A DNA stretch of 64,000 nt from Paracoccus sp041927875 (GTDB taxonomy: Bacteria > Pseudomonadota > Alphaproteobacteria > Rhodobacterales > Rhodobacteraceae): NCBI RefSeq assembly GCF_041927875.1, contig NZ_JBHFHN010000010.1, one strand, 5' to 3'. The notes under the pieces are model-generated. The model was not told the origin of the DNA and searched no databases. It was given only the letters and a program-made list of their open reading frames with translations. Below, in pieces: positions 9,242 through 18,069 of this stretch (positions are counted from its first letter, which is position 1; each line of letters begins with the position of its first letter). The position numbers were made by a program, and so were the translations under genes.

Positions 9242-9263
9242 GGGGCCGCTAGCACGCGGCCCC
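9242..9263. terminator. Hairpin between acdS and the AceE-like gene
   Basis: GGGGCCGC (9242-9249), loop TAGCAC, GCGGCCCC (9256-9263). A perfect 8-bp GC stem without a T run. It sits in the 60-base gap between two same-strand genes, so it may partly terminate or stabilise the acdS message. Confidence 0.45.
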
Positions 9264-9285
9264 ATCACGACCAAAGGGGGGGCCC

Positions 9286-11676
9286 ATGACGGCACAGCAT
9301 CTGAAAACCATCGAACAGCGGCTGCTGTGGCTGTCGCACTGGATGATTCACAACGCCAATCACCTGCGACCCAAGGTGGACGGCATCAAGATCGGCGGGC
9401 ATCAGGCCAGCTCGGCCTCGATGGTGTCGATCATGACGGCGCTGTATTTCAGCGCGCTGCGGCCCCAGGATCGGGTCGCGGTCAAGCCCCATGCGGCGCC
9501 GGTGTTTCACGCCATGCACCATCTGATGGGCCAGCAAAGCCTTGAGAAGATGCAGAACTTTCGTGGCTATGGCGGCGCGCAAAGCTATCCCAGCCGCACC
9601 AAGGACAGTGACGACGTTGATTTCTCGACCGGCTCGGTCGGCCTTGGGGTGGGCATCACAGCGCTTGCGGCGATGGTGCAGGATTTCATCACCGCGAAAA
9701 GCTGGGGCCAGGACGTGACGCCCGGCCGCATGGTCGCCCTGGTCGGTGACGCCGAGATGGATGAGGGCAACATCTACGAAGTCCTGCAAGAGGGCTGGAA
9801 GAACGGCCTTCGCAACTGCTGGTGGATCATCGACTATAACCGGCAGTCGCTGGACGGCATCGTCCGCGAAGGTTTGTTCGAGCGCATCGAAAAGATCTTC
9901 GACGCCTTCGGCTGGGATGTGGTCCGCGTCAAATATGGCGCCTTGCAGCGCGCCGCCTTTGCCGAGCCGGGCGGCGATGCGCTGCGTGGCTGGATCGACG
10001 CCTGCCCGAATGCCGAATATGCGGCGCTGACCTATCGCGGCGGCGCGGTCTGGCGGCAGCGGCTGCTGGATGATCTGGGCGATCAGGGCGATGTCAGCGC
10101 GCTGATCGGGGCGCGCAGCGATGCCGAGCTGGCGGCGCTGATGGAGAACCTGGGCGGCAACTGCGTGCAGACCATGGCCGACACCTTTGCCAGTATCGAC
10201 CACGACCGCCCGGTCTGCTTTCTGGCCTATACGATCAAGGGTTGGGGCACGCCGATTGCCGGACACAAGGATAACCACGGCGGGCTGATGACCAAGGCCC
10301 AGATGGCGGAATGGCAGGCCCATATGGGCGTGCCCGAGGGGCAGGAGTGGGAGCCGTTCGCCACCGTCACCGACCGCCCCGCCTTGCAGGCGTTTCTGGA
10401 CCGGGTGCCGTTCTTTGCCAGCGGCCCGCGGCGTTACCATGACGCGCAACTGCCGGTGCCCGCCATCGCCATCGACACCAGCCGCGAGATTTCGACCCAG
10501 GCGGCCTTCGGCAAGATCATGGACGATCTGGCGCGTGGCGACAGCGATCTGGCGGCGCGGATCCTGACCACCTCGCCCGATGTGACGGGCACCACCGGGC
10601 TGGGGGCCTTCGTGAACCGTCGCCAGCTTTTCGCGCGTGAGGCCCTGGCCGATGCCTTCATCGAACATCGGATTCCGTCCACTGCGAAGTGGAACTTTGC
10701 CCCCGAAGGGCAGCATCTGGAACTGGGCATCGCCGAGATGAACCTGTTCCTGCTGCTGGGCGCGGCGGGGCTGGCGCATAGCCTGTGGGGCAAGCGGCTG
10801 ATCCCGATCGGCACCGTCTATGACCCCTTCGTGCATCGCGGTCTGGATGCGCTGAACTACGCCTGTTACCAGGATGCCCGGTTCATGATCGTCGGCACCC
10901 CGTCCGGCGTGACCCTCGCCCCCGAGGGTGGCGCGCATCAATCCATCGGCACGCCGCTGACCGGCATGGCGCAAGACGGGCTGGCGGCGTTTGAACCCGC
11001 CTTTGCCGATGAACTGGCGGTCATCATGGAATGGGCCTTTGATTACCTGCAACGCGATGGTGAGGGTGACCCCGACGAACGCACCTGGCTGCGGGATGAG
11101 ACCGGCGGATCGGTCTATCTGCGTCTGACGACCAAGCCGCTGGAACAGCCCGGAAAACGCGCCGATGATGCGTTCCGGCAAGGCGCCATCGACGGCGCCT
11201 ATTGGCTGCGCAAGCCCGGCCCGAATTGCGCCGTGGTGATCGCCTATCAGGGCGCCGTCGCGGATGAGGCGATCGCCGCCGCCGGCCTGCTGGCGGGCCA
11301 CCGCCGGGATATCGGGGTGCTGGCGGTGACCTCGGCCGACCGGCTGAATGCGGGCTGGACGGCGGCGCAACGCGAACGCGCGCGCGGGAACGGCGCGGCG
11401 CAAAGTCATGTCGAACGCCTGCTGGCCGACCTGCCGCGCCATTGCACGCTGATCACCGTGATCGACGGCCATCCCGCCACCCTGGCCTGGCTGGGCGCGG
11501 TCGCGGGCCATCGCACCATCGCGCATGGCGTGGAACATTTCGGCCAGACCGGCACGATCGGCGATCTGGCGCGGCATTTCCGCATCGACCGCGTGGCCCT
11601 GGCTGAATCTGCGCTGATGCTGATCGAGGGCGACCGATCCGCCATGGCGGCGCTGCGCAATCTGGTGCCTTCATGA
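9286..11676 (+). CDS. AceE-like thiamine diphosphate 2-oxoacid dehydrogenase E1 / transketolase-like enzyme
   Basis: A 796-residue single-chain E1 of the homodimeric AceE type, about 90 residues shorter than E. coli AceE. The thiamine diphosphate motif starts GDAEMDEG at 154-161 and ends at IIDYNRQ (181-187). The FSTGSVGLGVG and QSIGTP stretches of the AceE/transketolase fold are present. No E2 or E3 gene is nearby, so it would have to use the housekeeping acyltransferase or act without CoA. Its position after acdS suggests 2-oxobutyrate as a possible substrate. This is inference; pyruvate or another oxoacid cannot be excluded. Confidence 0.82.
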   Translation: MTAQHLKTIEQRLLWLSHWMIHNANHLRPKVDGIKIGGHQASSASMVSIMTALYFSALRPQDRVAVKPHAAPVFHAMHHLMGQQSLEKMQNFRGYGGAQSYPSRTKDSDDVDFSTGSVGLGVGITALAAMVQDFITAKSWGQDVTPGRMVALVGDAEMDEGNIYEVLQEGWKNGLRNCWWIIDYNRQSLDGIVREGLFERIEKIFDAFGWDVVRVKYGALQRAAFAEPGGDALRGWIDACPNAEYAALTYRGGAVWRQRLLDDLGDQGDVSALIGARSDAELAALMENLGGNCVQTMADTFASIDHDRPVCFLAYTIKGWGTPIAGHKDNHGGLMTKAQMAEWQAHMGVPEGQEWEPFATVTDRPALQAFLDRVPFFASGPRRYHDAQLPVPAIAIDTSREISTQAAFGKIMDDLARGDSDLAARILTTSPDVTGTTGLGAFVNRRQLFAREALADAFIEHRIPSTAKWNFAPEGQHLELGIAEMNLFLLLGAAGLAHSLWGKRLIPIGTVYDPFVHRGLDALNYACYQDARFMIVGTPSGVTLAPEGGAHQSIGTPLTGMAQDGLAAFEPAFADELAVIMEWAFDYLQRDGEGDPDERTWLRDETGGSVYLRLTTKPLEQPGKRADDAFRQGAIDGAYWLRKPGPNCAVVIAYQGAVADEAIAAAGLLAGHRRDIGVLAVTSADRLNAGWTAAQRERARGNGAAQSHVERLLADLPRHCTLITVIDGHPATLAWLGAVAGHRTIAHGVEHFGQTGTIGDLARHFRIDRVALAESALMLIEGDRSAMAALRNLVPS

Positions 11677-11735
11677 CGGCTTGACGCGCGCCGCCCATGT
11701 CGCAATCTGGCCGCAGCCAGACCACAGGACGCGCC

Positions 11736-13772
11736 ATGACCCATGATCCGCTGTTGCAACCCTTTCAGCTGAAGCACCTGACGCTGCGCAACCGGATCAT
11801 GATTACCAGTCATGAACCCGCCTACCCCGAGGACGGGATGCCCAAGGGCCGCTATCGCGCCTATCACGTCGAACGGGCGCGCGCCGGGGTGGCGCTGACG
11901 ATGACCGCCGGTTCGGCATCGGTCGCCCCGGATAGCCCGCCGGTGTTCAACAATATCCTGGCCTATCGTGATGAGGTCGTGGGCTGGATGCGCCAGCTTG
12001 TCGATGAATGCCACGATCATGGCGCGGCGGTGATGATCCAGTTGACCCATCTGGGCCGCCGCACCCGCTGGGACAAGGGCGACTGGCTGCCCGTCCTTGC
12101 ACCCAGCCACGAACGCGAGGCCGCGCACCGCGCCTTTCCCAAGCGGATCGAGGATTGGGACATCGCCCGCGTCACCCGCGACTTTGCCGATGCCGCCGAA
12201 CGGATGCAGGCCGCCGGTGTCGACGGGATCGAGCTTGAGGCCTATGGGCACCTGCTGGAACAGTTCTGGTCGCCGCTGACCAACGACCTGCCGCCGCCCT
12301 ATGGCGGCAGCCTGGACAACCGTCTGCGCTTTACCTTCGACGTGCTGCGCGCCATCCGCGACCGCTGTGGGCCAGATTTCATTGTCGGACTGCGCTATAC
12401 CGGCGATCAGGTCCAGCCCGGCGGCATGGGCGCGGATGAGGGGATGACCGTCAGCCAGCGACTGAAAGACAGCGGCCTGGTCGATTTCCTGAACGTGGTG
12501 CGCGGCCATATCGACACAGACCCCGGCTTGACCGACCTGATCCCGATACAAGGGATGCGCAACGCCCCCCACCTTGACTTTGCGGGCCAGATCCGTGCCG
12601 CGACGGGCTTTCCCACCTTTCACGCCGCCAAGATCCCCGATGTGGCCACCGCCCGCCACGCCATCGCCTCGGGCAAGCTGGACATGGTGGGCATGACCCG
12701 CGCCCACATGGCCGACCCGCATCTGGTCCGCAAGATCGTCGAGGGACGCGAGGATGACATCCGCCCCTGCGTTGGCGCAAACTATTGCCTGGATCGCATC
12801 TATCAGGGCGGCATGGCCTTTTGCCTGCACAATGCCGCGACCGGACGCGAAGAAACCATGCCGCATGTCATCGCACCGGCTGCCGCGCCCCGTCGCATCA
12901 CCATCGTCGGTGCCGGTCCCGCCGGGATGGAGGCCGCCCGCGTCGCCGCCGAGCGCGGCCATGCCGTCACCGTGTTCGAGGCCGCCGACCAGCCCGGCGG
13001 CCAGATCCGCCTGACCGCCCAGGACAAGCGTCGGGCCGAGATGATCAGCATCATCCGCTGGCGGCAGGATCAATGCGACAAGCGCGGTGTCACCTTCCGC
13101 TTCAACACCTATGCCGAGGCCGACGATGTGCTGGCCACCGACCCAGATGTCGTCATCATCGCCACCGGCGGGCTGCCGCATACCGATGTGCTGGCGGCGG
13201 GCAATGACCTTGTGGTGTCGGCCTGGGACATTCTGTCGGGCGATGTGAAGCCGGGCCAGAACGTGCTGATCTTTGACGATGCGGGCGATCACGCGGGCTT
13301 GCAGGCGGCCGACCTCATGTCGGCCAGCGGTGCCAGGGTCGAGATCGTGACCCCCGATCGCAGCTTCGCGCCCGAGGTGATGGCGATGAACCTTGTGCCC
13401 TATATGCGCAACCTTCAGGCGCGCGACGTGACCTTTACCGTGACCTGGCGGCTGATGGATGTGGCACGCGACGGCAACCTGTTGCGCGCCCGCCTGGGTA
13501 GCGATTACGGGCAGATGACGCGCGACCGGGTGGTGGATCAGGTCGTCGTCAACCACGGCACCCGCCCGCTGGACGATCTGTATTTCGCGCTGAAGCCGCT
13601 GTCGTCGAACCTTGGCGCGGTCGATTACCCGGCGCTGACATCGGGGCGGCCGCAGACGCTGGCGGATAACCCGCAGGGCAGCTTTCAACTGTTCCGCATC
13701 GGCGACGCGGTTGCCGCCCGCAACACCCATGCCGCGATCCATGATGCCCTGCGGCTGGTCAAGGATCTTTAG
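11736..13772 (+). CDS. NADH:flavin oxidoreductase, N-methylproline demethylase-like
   Basis: A 678-residue flavoprotein of the trimethylamine dehydrogenase/2,4-dienoyl-CoA reductase class: an Old Yellow Enzyme TIM barrel (1-360) binding FMN, an iron-sulfur loop, and an FAD/NAD(P) part beginning ITIVGAGPAGMEAARVAA near residue 388. The sequence around CVGANYCLDRIYQGG resembles N-methylproline (stachydrine) demethylases, which remove a methyl group from N-methylproline. The cluster loop shows only three of the usual four cysteines. I chose ATG 11736 because the barrel begins at MTHDPLLQPF. It follows the AceE-like gene by 59 bases. Confidence 0.82.
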   Translation: MTHDPLLQPFQLKHLTLRNRIMITSHEPAYPEDGMPKGRYRAYHVERARAGVALTMTAGSASVAPDSPPVFNNILAYRDEVVGWMRQLVDECHDHGAAVMIQLTHLGRRTRWDKGDWLPVLAPSHEREAAHRAFPKRIEDWDIARVTRDFADAAERMQAAGVDGIELEAYGHLLEQFWSPLTNDLPPPYGGSLDNRLRFTFDVLRAIRDRCGPDFIVGLRYTGDQVQPGGMGADEGMTVSQRLKDSGLVDFLNVVRGHIDTDPGLTDLIPIQGMRNAPHLDFAGQIRAATGFPTFHAAKIPDVATARHAIASGKLDMVGMTRAHMADPHLVRKIVEGREDDIRPCVGANYCLDRIYQGGMAFCLHNAATGREETMPHVIAPAAAPRRITIVGAGPAGMEAARVAAERGHAVTVFEAADQPGGQIRLTAQDKRRAEMISIIRWRQDQCDKRGVTFRFNTYAEADDVLATDPDVVIIATGGLPHTDVLAAGNDLVVSAWDILSGDVKPGQNVLIFDDAGDHAGLQAADLMSASGARVEIVTPDRSFAPEVMAMNLVPYMRNLQARDVTFTVTWRLMDVARDGNLLRARLGSDYGQMTRDRVVDQVVVNHGTRPLDDLYFALKPLSSNLGAVDYPALTSGRPQTLADNPQGSFQLFRIGDAVAARNTHAAIHDALRLVKDL

Positions 13773-13775
13773 GCC

Positions 13776-14801
13776 CTAAGGCCCGGTCAACGCCGGTCGC
13801 AGCAGGCTGCGGTCAACGCTGTTCAGCACGAAAGCGCCAGCGGTGCGCAGGTCCAGCGGCTTGTCGGTCTGGTTGGCGCCCACATAGCGCGCCAGTGCCT
13901 CGAACCGGCGATGGTTCAGCGGGTCGGCGGGCAGGGCGCTGATGTCCAGCACCACCACCCCGGCCCGCTGGGCTGCCCTTGCCACGCCCGGATTGTTGGC
14001 TGCGATGGCGCCCAGACGCGGCCGCCCGCCGCCCAGCCGGGATGACAGCGCCAGCGCGCGATCATCGGGCGAGACCAGCACCACCATCGGATCGACCAGC
14101 GGCCCGATCACGCGCATTTGCCGGTCGAACATGAACAGATCGACATCCGGCGCGGCCAGCACGACCTTGAGGTTGTTCAGCGTCCGAAGGTCGCCCTTCA
14201 GGCGCAGCGTGCGCAGCGCCTCCAGCGTCAGCGCGCCGCCCATGCTGTGCCCGAACACCAGAAGCTGCGGGCGGCCCGGCCCGGTCAGGTCGTCCAGCAG
14301 GGCCGCCAGCGCATCACGCGACAGCAGCGCCGACTGGCGGTCGGCCTCATATTCCAGCGGATGCCCGGCAGAAGGCCAGGCGAACAGCACCGGCACGATC
14401 CCCGGATCGCCATCCCGCGCCAGCGTGGCAAAGTTCAGCAGCGATTCAGCGAAGGTATTGTTGAACCCATGCACGAAAACCCCCAGCCCACCGTCGCGGC
14501 CCCGGCTTCGGGCGGCCGTCTGGTCCAGAAAAGCGGCTTTCGTCAGGTCTTTCCAGGCGGTGACCCGCGGCGGGCCATCGTGGCTGACGGCAATGTCATA
14601 GCTGCGATATTGCGGCATGGCCGAGGGCTGGGTGCCAAACCCGATCTGCGGCGGCGGGTCGGGCGCGCGGGTGCTGACCACATAGACGCGCAGCACGCGC
14701 GCTTCGGGGGGCGGCGGGGCAGGATGCAGGTCGTCCGATCCGGGCCGGGGCGCGCAGCCGGTCAGCAGCGCCACCATCAGCAACGTCATCCATAGCCGCA
14801 T
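13776..14801 (-). CDS. DUF900-type alpha/beta hydrolase lipoprotein
   Basis: A 341-residue protein with a lipoprotein signal (MRLWMTLLMVALLTGC; lipobox LLTGC), so it is probably anchored in a membrane facing the periplasm. The hydrolase core shows the nucleophile elbow VFGHSMGGAL and the GVFVHGFNNTFAES oxyanion region typical of DUF900 esterase/lipase-like proteins. The substrate is unknown. The ATG at 14801 was chosen because the signal peptide begins there; upstream codons are not signal-like. It is convergent with the flavoprotein gene, three bases between stops. Confidence 0.85.
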   Translation of the reverse strand: MRLWMTLLMVALLTGCAPRPGSDDLHPAPPPPEARVLRVYVVSTRAPDPPPQIGFGTQPSAMPQYRSYDIAVSHDGPPRVTAWKDLTKAAFLDQTAARSRGRDGGLGVFVHGFNNTFAESLLNFATLARDGDPGIVPVLFAWPSAGHPLEYEADRQSALLSRDALAALLDDLTGPGRPQLLVFGHSMGGALTLEALRTLRLKGDLRTLNNLKVVLAAPDVDLFMFDRQMRVIGPLVDPMVVLVSPDDRALALSSRLGGGRPRLGAIAANNPGVARAAQRAGVVVLDISALPADPLNHRRFEALARYVGANQTDKPLDLRTAGAFVLNSVDRSLLRPALTGP

Positions 14802-14920
14802 CGTCCCGCCTCCGCGCCGTGTCGCCGTAGCATCCAGCAGAATGGCGCGGCCTGCCAGCCCTGGTTGCGCGACGTCATTCAATATCGTGACAAAACGGTC
14901 GACAGGTGGCGGGTGCGATA

Positions 14921-14930
14921 TTATCTATAG
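14921..14930. promoter_or_regulatory. BioR box in front of bioR
   Basis: TTATCTATAG matches the alphaproteobacterial BioR palindrome TTATCTATAA except for the last base. It ends only three bases before the bioR ATG at 14934. TATCTA inside it could be the -10 box, which would place transcription start at or near the ATG. This would give direct autoregulation. Confidence 0.75.
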
Positions 14931-14933
14931 TTC

Positions 14934-15602
14934 ATGAAACAGCCGCCATCTGAAACCCTTTCCGCCCGCATCGCCCGCATCCTGGCCGAACGCATCATCA
15001 TGGGCGAGATTCCTCCCGGCGCGCGCCTGCGTCAGGATCATGTCGCCGCCGAGTTCGGCGCAAGCCACGTCCCCGTGCGTGAGGCCTTTCTGGCGTTGCA
15101 AACGCAGGGTCTGGCAGAAAGCGAACCTCGCCGCGGCTTTCGGGTCACCGATTTCGACGTAGCCGAACTGCGCGAGGTCGCCGAGATGCGCGCCAGCCTG
15201 GAATCGCTGGCGCTGCGCCACGCGGCGCCCCGCATCAGCCGCACGATTTTGCTGCAAGCCGAGGAGGTTACGCAACATGGCGACCGTGCAAGCAACCTCC
15301 GCGACTGGGAGGCGGCAAACCGTCGTTTCCACCATCTGATCCTGGCGCCCTGCGCCATGCCACGGCTGCTGCGCGCCATTGATGACCTGCAAGCCGCCAG
15401 CGCGCGGTTCCTGTTTGCCGCCTGGCGCCGCGACTGGGAGGCGCGGACCGATCACGATCACCGCGCCATCCTTGACGCCCTGCGCCGTGGCGACACGGAT
15501 CTGGCCTGTGCCACCCTGGCCCGCCACGTCGGCTGGATCGGCAGACGGAAGATGTCCGCCAAAAATCCCTCTGCGATAGAGGGTTACAACATTTCTGGGT
15601 AA
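14934..15602 (+). CDS. bioR: GntR-family biotin repressor BioR
   Basis: A 222-residue FCD-type GntR regulator. The winged helix covers residues 8-75 (RIIMGEIPPGARLRQDHVAAEFGASHVPVREAF is contiguous in the protein but only its ends are diagnostic) and the rest is the helical effector domain. Alphaproteobacteria that lack a DNA-binding BirA use BioR to repress biotin genes. Identity rests on the family type, the three TTATCTATAA-like boxes around it, and the adjacent bioY and bioB. No ribosome site fits in the three bases between box and ATG, so translation may be leaderless. Confidence 0.88.
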   Translation: MKQPPSETLSARIARILAERIIMGEIPPGARLRQDHVAAEFGASHVPVREAFLALQTQGLAESEPRRGFRVTDFDVAELREVAEMRASLESLALRHAAPRISRTILLQAEEVTQHGDRASNLRDWEAANRRFHHLILAPCAMPRLLRAIDDLQAASARFLFAAWRRDWEARTDHDHRAILDALRRGDTDLACATLARHVGWIGRRKMSAKNPSAIEGYNISG

Positions 15603-15655
15603 TTATCTATAATCGGTATTGTCGAATCCCTTTGATCGGCTGTTGCTATAGATAT
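15603..15655 (+). promoter_or_regulatory. Two BioR boxes in the bioY promoter
   Basis: TTATCTATAA (15603-15612) is a perfect palindromic BioR box. A second, CTATAGATAT (15646-15655), matches the same pattern at 7 of 10 positions. They are 43 bases apart, centre to centre. The second lies 25 bases before the bioY ATG and may overlap the -10 region. The first begins directly after the bioR stop codon. Confidence 0.75.
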
Positions 15656-15680
15656 TGTGCAGCGATCAAAGGATAGACTG

Positions 15681-16250
15681 ATGACATCTTCCGCCATGGC
15701 CACTGGCCGTCCCATATACCTTGCGCGCGGATTTGCCGTCGCCTTGCTTGGCGCTGTGCTGATCACGCTGGGCGCCAAGGTGCAGATCCCGTTCTGGCCG
15801 GTGCCGATGACGCTGCACACGCTGGCGGTGTTCCTGCTGGCCGCGACCCTTGGGCCGCGCCTGGGGATGGCCGCGATGGCTGCCTATCTGACGGCGGGTG
15901 CGGCTGGCCTTCCGGTGTTTTCGGGATCACCCGAACGCGGCATCGGGCTGGCCTACATGGCCGGGCCAACCGGCGGCTATCTGGCAGGCTTCCTGCTGGG
16001 GGCCGGGCTGACCGGCTGGCTGGTCAAGGCGCGTGGGATGGGCGCGGGCCTGCCGGGCCGGTTCCTGGCGATGCTGGCCGGCCTGGTGCCAGTCTATGCG
16101 CTTGGCCTGGCGTGGCTGGCCGCCTTCGTGCCCATGTCGTCGCTGCTGACGGCCGGGCTGACCCCGTTCATCCTGGGCGATCTGGTCAAACTGGCCTTGG
16201 CGGCGCTGCTTGCCGGTGGCCTGTCGCGCCTGCGGGCGGCGCGGCCATGA
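15681..16250 (+). CDS. bioY: Biotin ECF transporter substrate-binding subunit BioY
   Basis: A 189-residue integral membrane protein with about six hydrophobic segments, binding biotin for uptake. The family signature is clear: LGAKVQIPFWPVPMT near the N-terminus, LPVFSG and GPTGGYLAGF in the middle. I chose ATG 15681 because AAGGA lies seven bases upstream; an in-frame GTG at 15657 would overlap the operator. No bioM or bioN gene is adjacent, so it works alone or with remote subunits. Its stop overlaps the bioB start by three bases (ATGA). Confidence 0.94.
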   Translation: MTSSAMATGRPIYLARGFAVALLGAVLITLGAKVQIPFWPVPMTLHTLAVFLLAATLGPRLGMAAMAAYLTAGAAGLPVFSGSPERGIGLAYMAGPTGGYLAGFLLGAGLTGWLVKARGMGAGLPGRFLAMLAGLVPVYALGLAWLAAFVPMSSLLTAGLTPFILGDLVKLALAALLAGGLSRLRAARP

Positions 16251-17326
16251 TCCGCACCGACTGGACCCTGGACGAGGCGCGTGCCATTCACGCGCTGCCC
16301 TTTCCCCAGCTGATGCACCGCGCCCAACTGGCCCATCGTGCGCATTTCGACCCGACCGTGATCGAAACCGCCAGCCTGCTCAGCATCAAGACCGGCGGCT
16401 GCCCCGAGGATTGTGGCTATTGCTCTCAGTCCGCGCATCACGACACCGGCGTAAAGGCCACGCGGCTGATGGCCAAGGCGGATGTGCTGGCCGCCGCCGC
16501 GCGCGCCAAGGCCGCTGGCGCGCAGCGGTTCTGCATGGGCGCGGCGTGGCGCAGCCCCAAGGACCGCGACATGGACAGCCTGTGCGAGATGGTGCGCGGT
16601 GTCACCGACATGGGTCTGGAAACCTGCATGACCCTGGGGATGCTGTCGCCTGAACAGGTGGCCCGGCTCAAGGCGGCGGGGCTGGATTTCTACAACCACA
16701 ATGTCGACACCTCGCCCGGCTATTATCCGCAGATCGTCAGCACCCGCAGCATGGATGATCGGCTTCAGACGCTGGAGAACGTGCGCAAGGGCGGCATCAA
16801 GGTGTGTTGCGGCGGGATCCTGGGCATGGGCGAGACCGCCGAGGATCGTATCGCCATGCTGGTCATGCTGGCCACGCTTCCTTCGCATCCCGACAGCGTG
16901 CCCGTAAACCTGTGGACCGAGGTGAAGGGCGTGCCGATCGAGGATGCCGCCCAGCCTGTCGATCCGCTTGAACTGGTCAGGATCGTCGCCTTGGCACGGA
17001 TTCTGATGCCCGCCTCTGTCGTGCGGCTGTCGGCGGGCCGCACCGGTATCAGTGACGCGGTGCAGGCGCTGTGCTTTCTGGCGGGGGCCAATTCGATTTT
17101 CGTGGGCGACCAGCTTCTGACGACCGCCAACCCCGCGACCTGGCGCGACCATGACCTGCTGCGCCGCCTGGGGATGCGGGTGGCACCCGCCGACGCCATG
17201 TCCACCCATCATTGCGACGCAGGTTCGGCTGCCTTGCCGGACGGGCTTGCCGATGGCGCGGCATCGCCCGATCTTCGGCCTGATCGGTGCAAGGCAGAAA
17301 GCCAGCCCCTCAGCCCGCGCCCTTGA
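16247..17326 (+). CDS. bioB: Biotin synthase
   Basis: Radical SAM enzyme that inserts sulfur into dethiobiotin. The SAM-cluster motif is C52-PED-C56-GY-C59. Other family stretches are YNHNVDTSPGYYPQI, GGILGMGET and the end of the barrel FLAGANSIFVGDQLLT. At 359 residues it is slightly longer than usual because of a poorly conserved C-terminal tail rich in alanine and proline. It overlaps bioY (ATGA), so both are under BioR control. bioF, bioD and bioA are not next to it. Confidence 0.96.
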   Translation: MIRTDWTLDEARAIHALPFPQLMHRAQLAHRAHFDPTVIETASLLSIKTGGCPEDCGYCSQSAHHDTGVKATRLMAKADVLAAAARAKAAGAQRFCMGAAWRSPKDRDMDSLCEMVRGVTDMGLETCMTLGMLSPEQVARLKAAGLDFYNHNVDTSPGYYPQIVSTRSMDDRLQTLENVRKGGIKVCCGGILGMGETAEDRIAMLVMLATLPSHPDSVPVNLWTEVKGVPIEDAAQPVDPLELVRIVALARILMPASVVRLSAGRTGISDAVQALCFLAGANSIFVGDQLLTTANPATWRDHDLLRRLGMRVAPADAMSTHHCDAGSAALPDGLADGAASPDLRPDRCKAESQPLSPRP

Positions 17327-17352
17327 CCGCATCGCAGCCTTGCGCCACAAAA

Positions 17353-17370
17353 CGTCAGACGTCTTATGTT
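17353..17370 (+). promoter_or_regulatory. Candidate operator of the nanE-nanK-nagB operon
   Basis: CGTCAGACGTCTTATGTT lies 25-42 bases before the nanE ATG and contains the palindrome AGACGTCT (17357-17364). The nine bases TCAGACGTC (17355-17363) recur at 26111-26119 in front of the ABC importer of the same module. This points to one shared regulator, probably the FadR-type protein at 26228. Confidence 0.5.
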
Positions 17371-17394
17371 TGATCTGGGCCGAGAGGAAAGCCG

Positions 17395-18069
17395 ATGACC
17401 CTTCTGGACAGGCTGCGCGGTGGGGTGGTGGCATCCTGTCAGCCGGTGGATGGCGGGCCGATGGACAGCCCGGCGATTGTCGCGGCGATGGCGCAGGCGG
17501 CGGTGGCGGGCGGCGCGGCGGGCCTGCGGATCGAGGGTGTCGCCAATCTGCGCGCCGTTCGCCCGCATGTCAGCGTGCCGATCATCGGACTGGTCAAGCG
17601 CGATCTGCCCGACAGCCCGGTGCGGATCACGGCGCTTGTGGGCGATGTGGTCGCCCTCGCCGAGGCCGGGGCCGACATCATCGCCTATGACGCGACCCCA
17701 CGCCCGCGCCCCGATGCGCCCGATCAGGTGCTGGCGGCGATTGCGGCGGCGGGGCGGCTGGCGATGGCCGACTGCGCCACGCTTGAGGATGGCCGCCGGG
17801 CGCTCGCCGCCGGTGCGGCGATCATCGGCACCACGCTGTCGGGCTATACAGACGACACGCTGCGCGACGATGACGGCCCCGACCTCAGCCTGATCCGCGA
17901 CTTCCGCGCGCTGAACGGTTTCGTCATGGCCGAGGGGCGGTTCAACACCCCCGAACTGGCCGCGCAGGCGATGCAGGCGGGGGCAGATGCGGTCACGGTC
18001 GGCAGCGCGCTGACCCGGCTTGAGCATGTCACCGGCTGGTTCGTCGCCGCCGTCAAAGGGCGCGGCTGA
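17395..18069 (+). CDS. nanE: N-acetylmannosamine-6-phosphate 2-epimerase
   Basis: A 224-residue TIM-barrel enzyme that turns ManNAc-6-phosphate into GlcNAc-6-phosphate in sialic acid catabolism. The family core is visible: ASCQPVDGGPMD at the N-terminus, GLRIEGVANLRAV, catalytic lysine K68 in GLVKRDL, and the phosphate-binding AGADAVTVGSALTR near the end. It is the first gene of a three-gene plus-strand operon. Its stop overlaps the nanK ATG by one base. Confidence 0.93.
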   Translation: MTLLDRLRGGVVASCQPVDGGPMDSPAIVAAMAQAAVAGGAAGLRIEGVANLRAVRPHVSVPIIGLVKRDLPDSPVRITALVGDVVALAEAGADIIAYDATPRPRPDAPDQVLAAIAAAGRLAMADCATLEDGRRALAAGAAIIGTTLSGYTDDTLRDDDGPDLSLIRDFRALNGFVMAEGRFNTPELAAQAMQAGADAVTVGSALTRLEHVTGWFVAAVKGRG

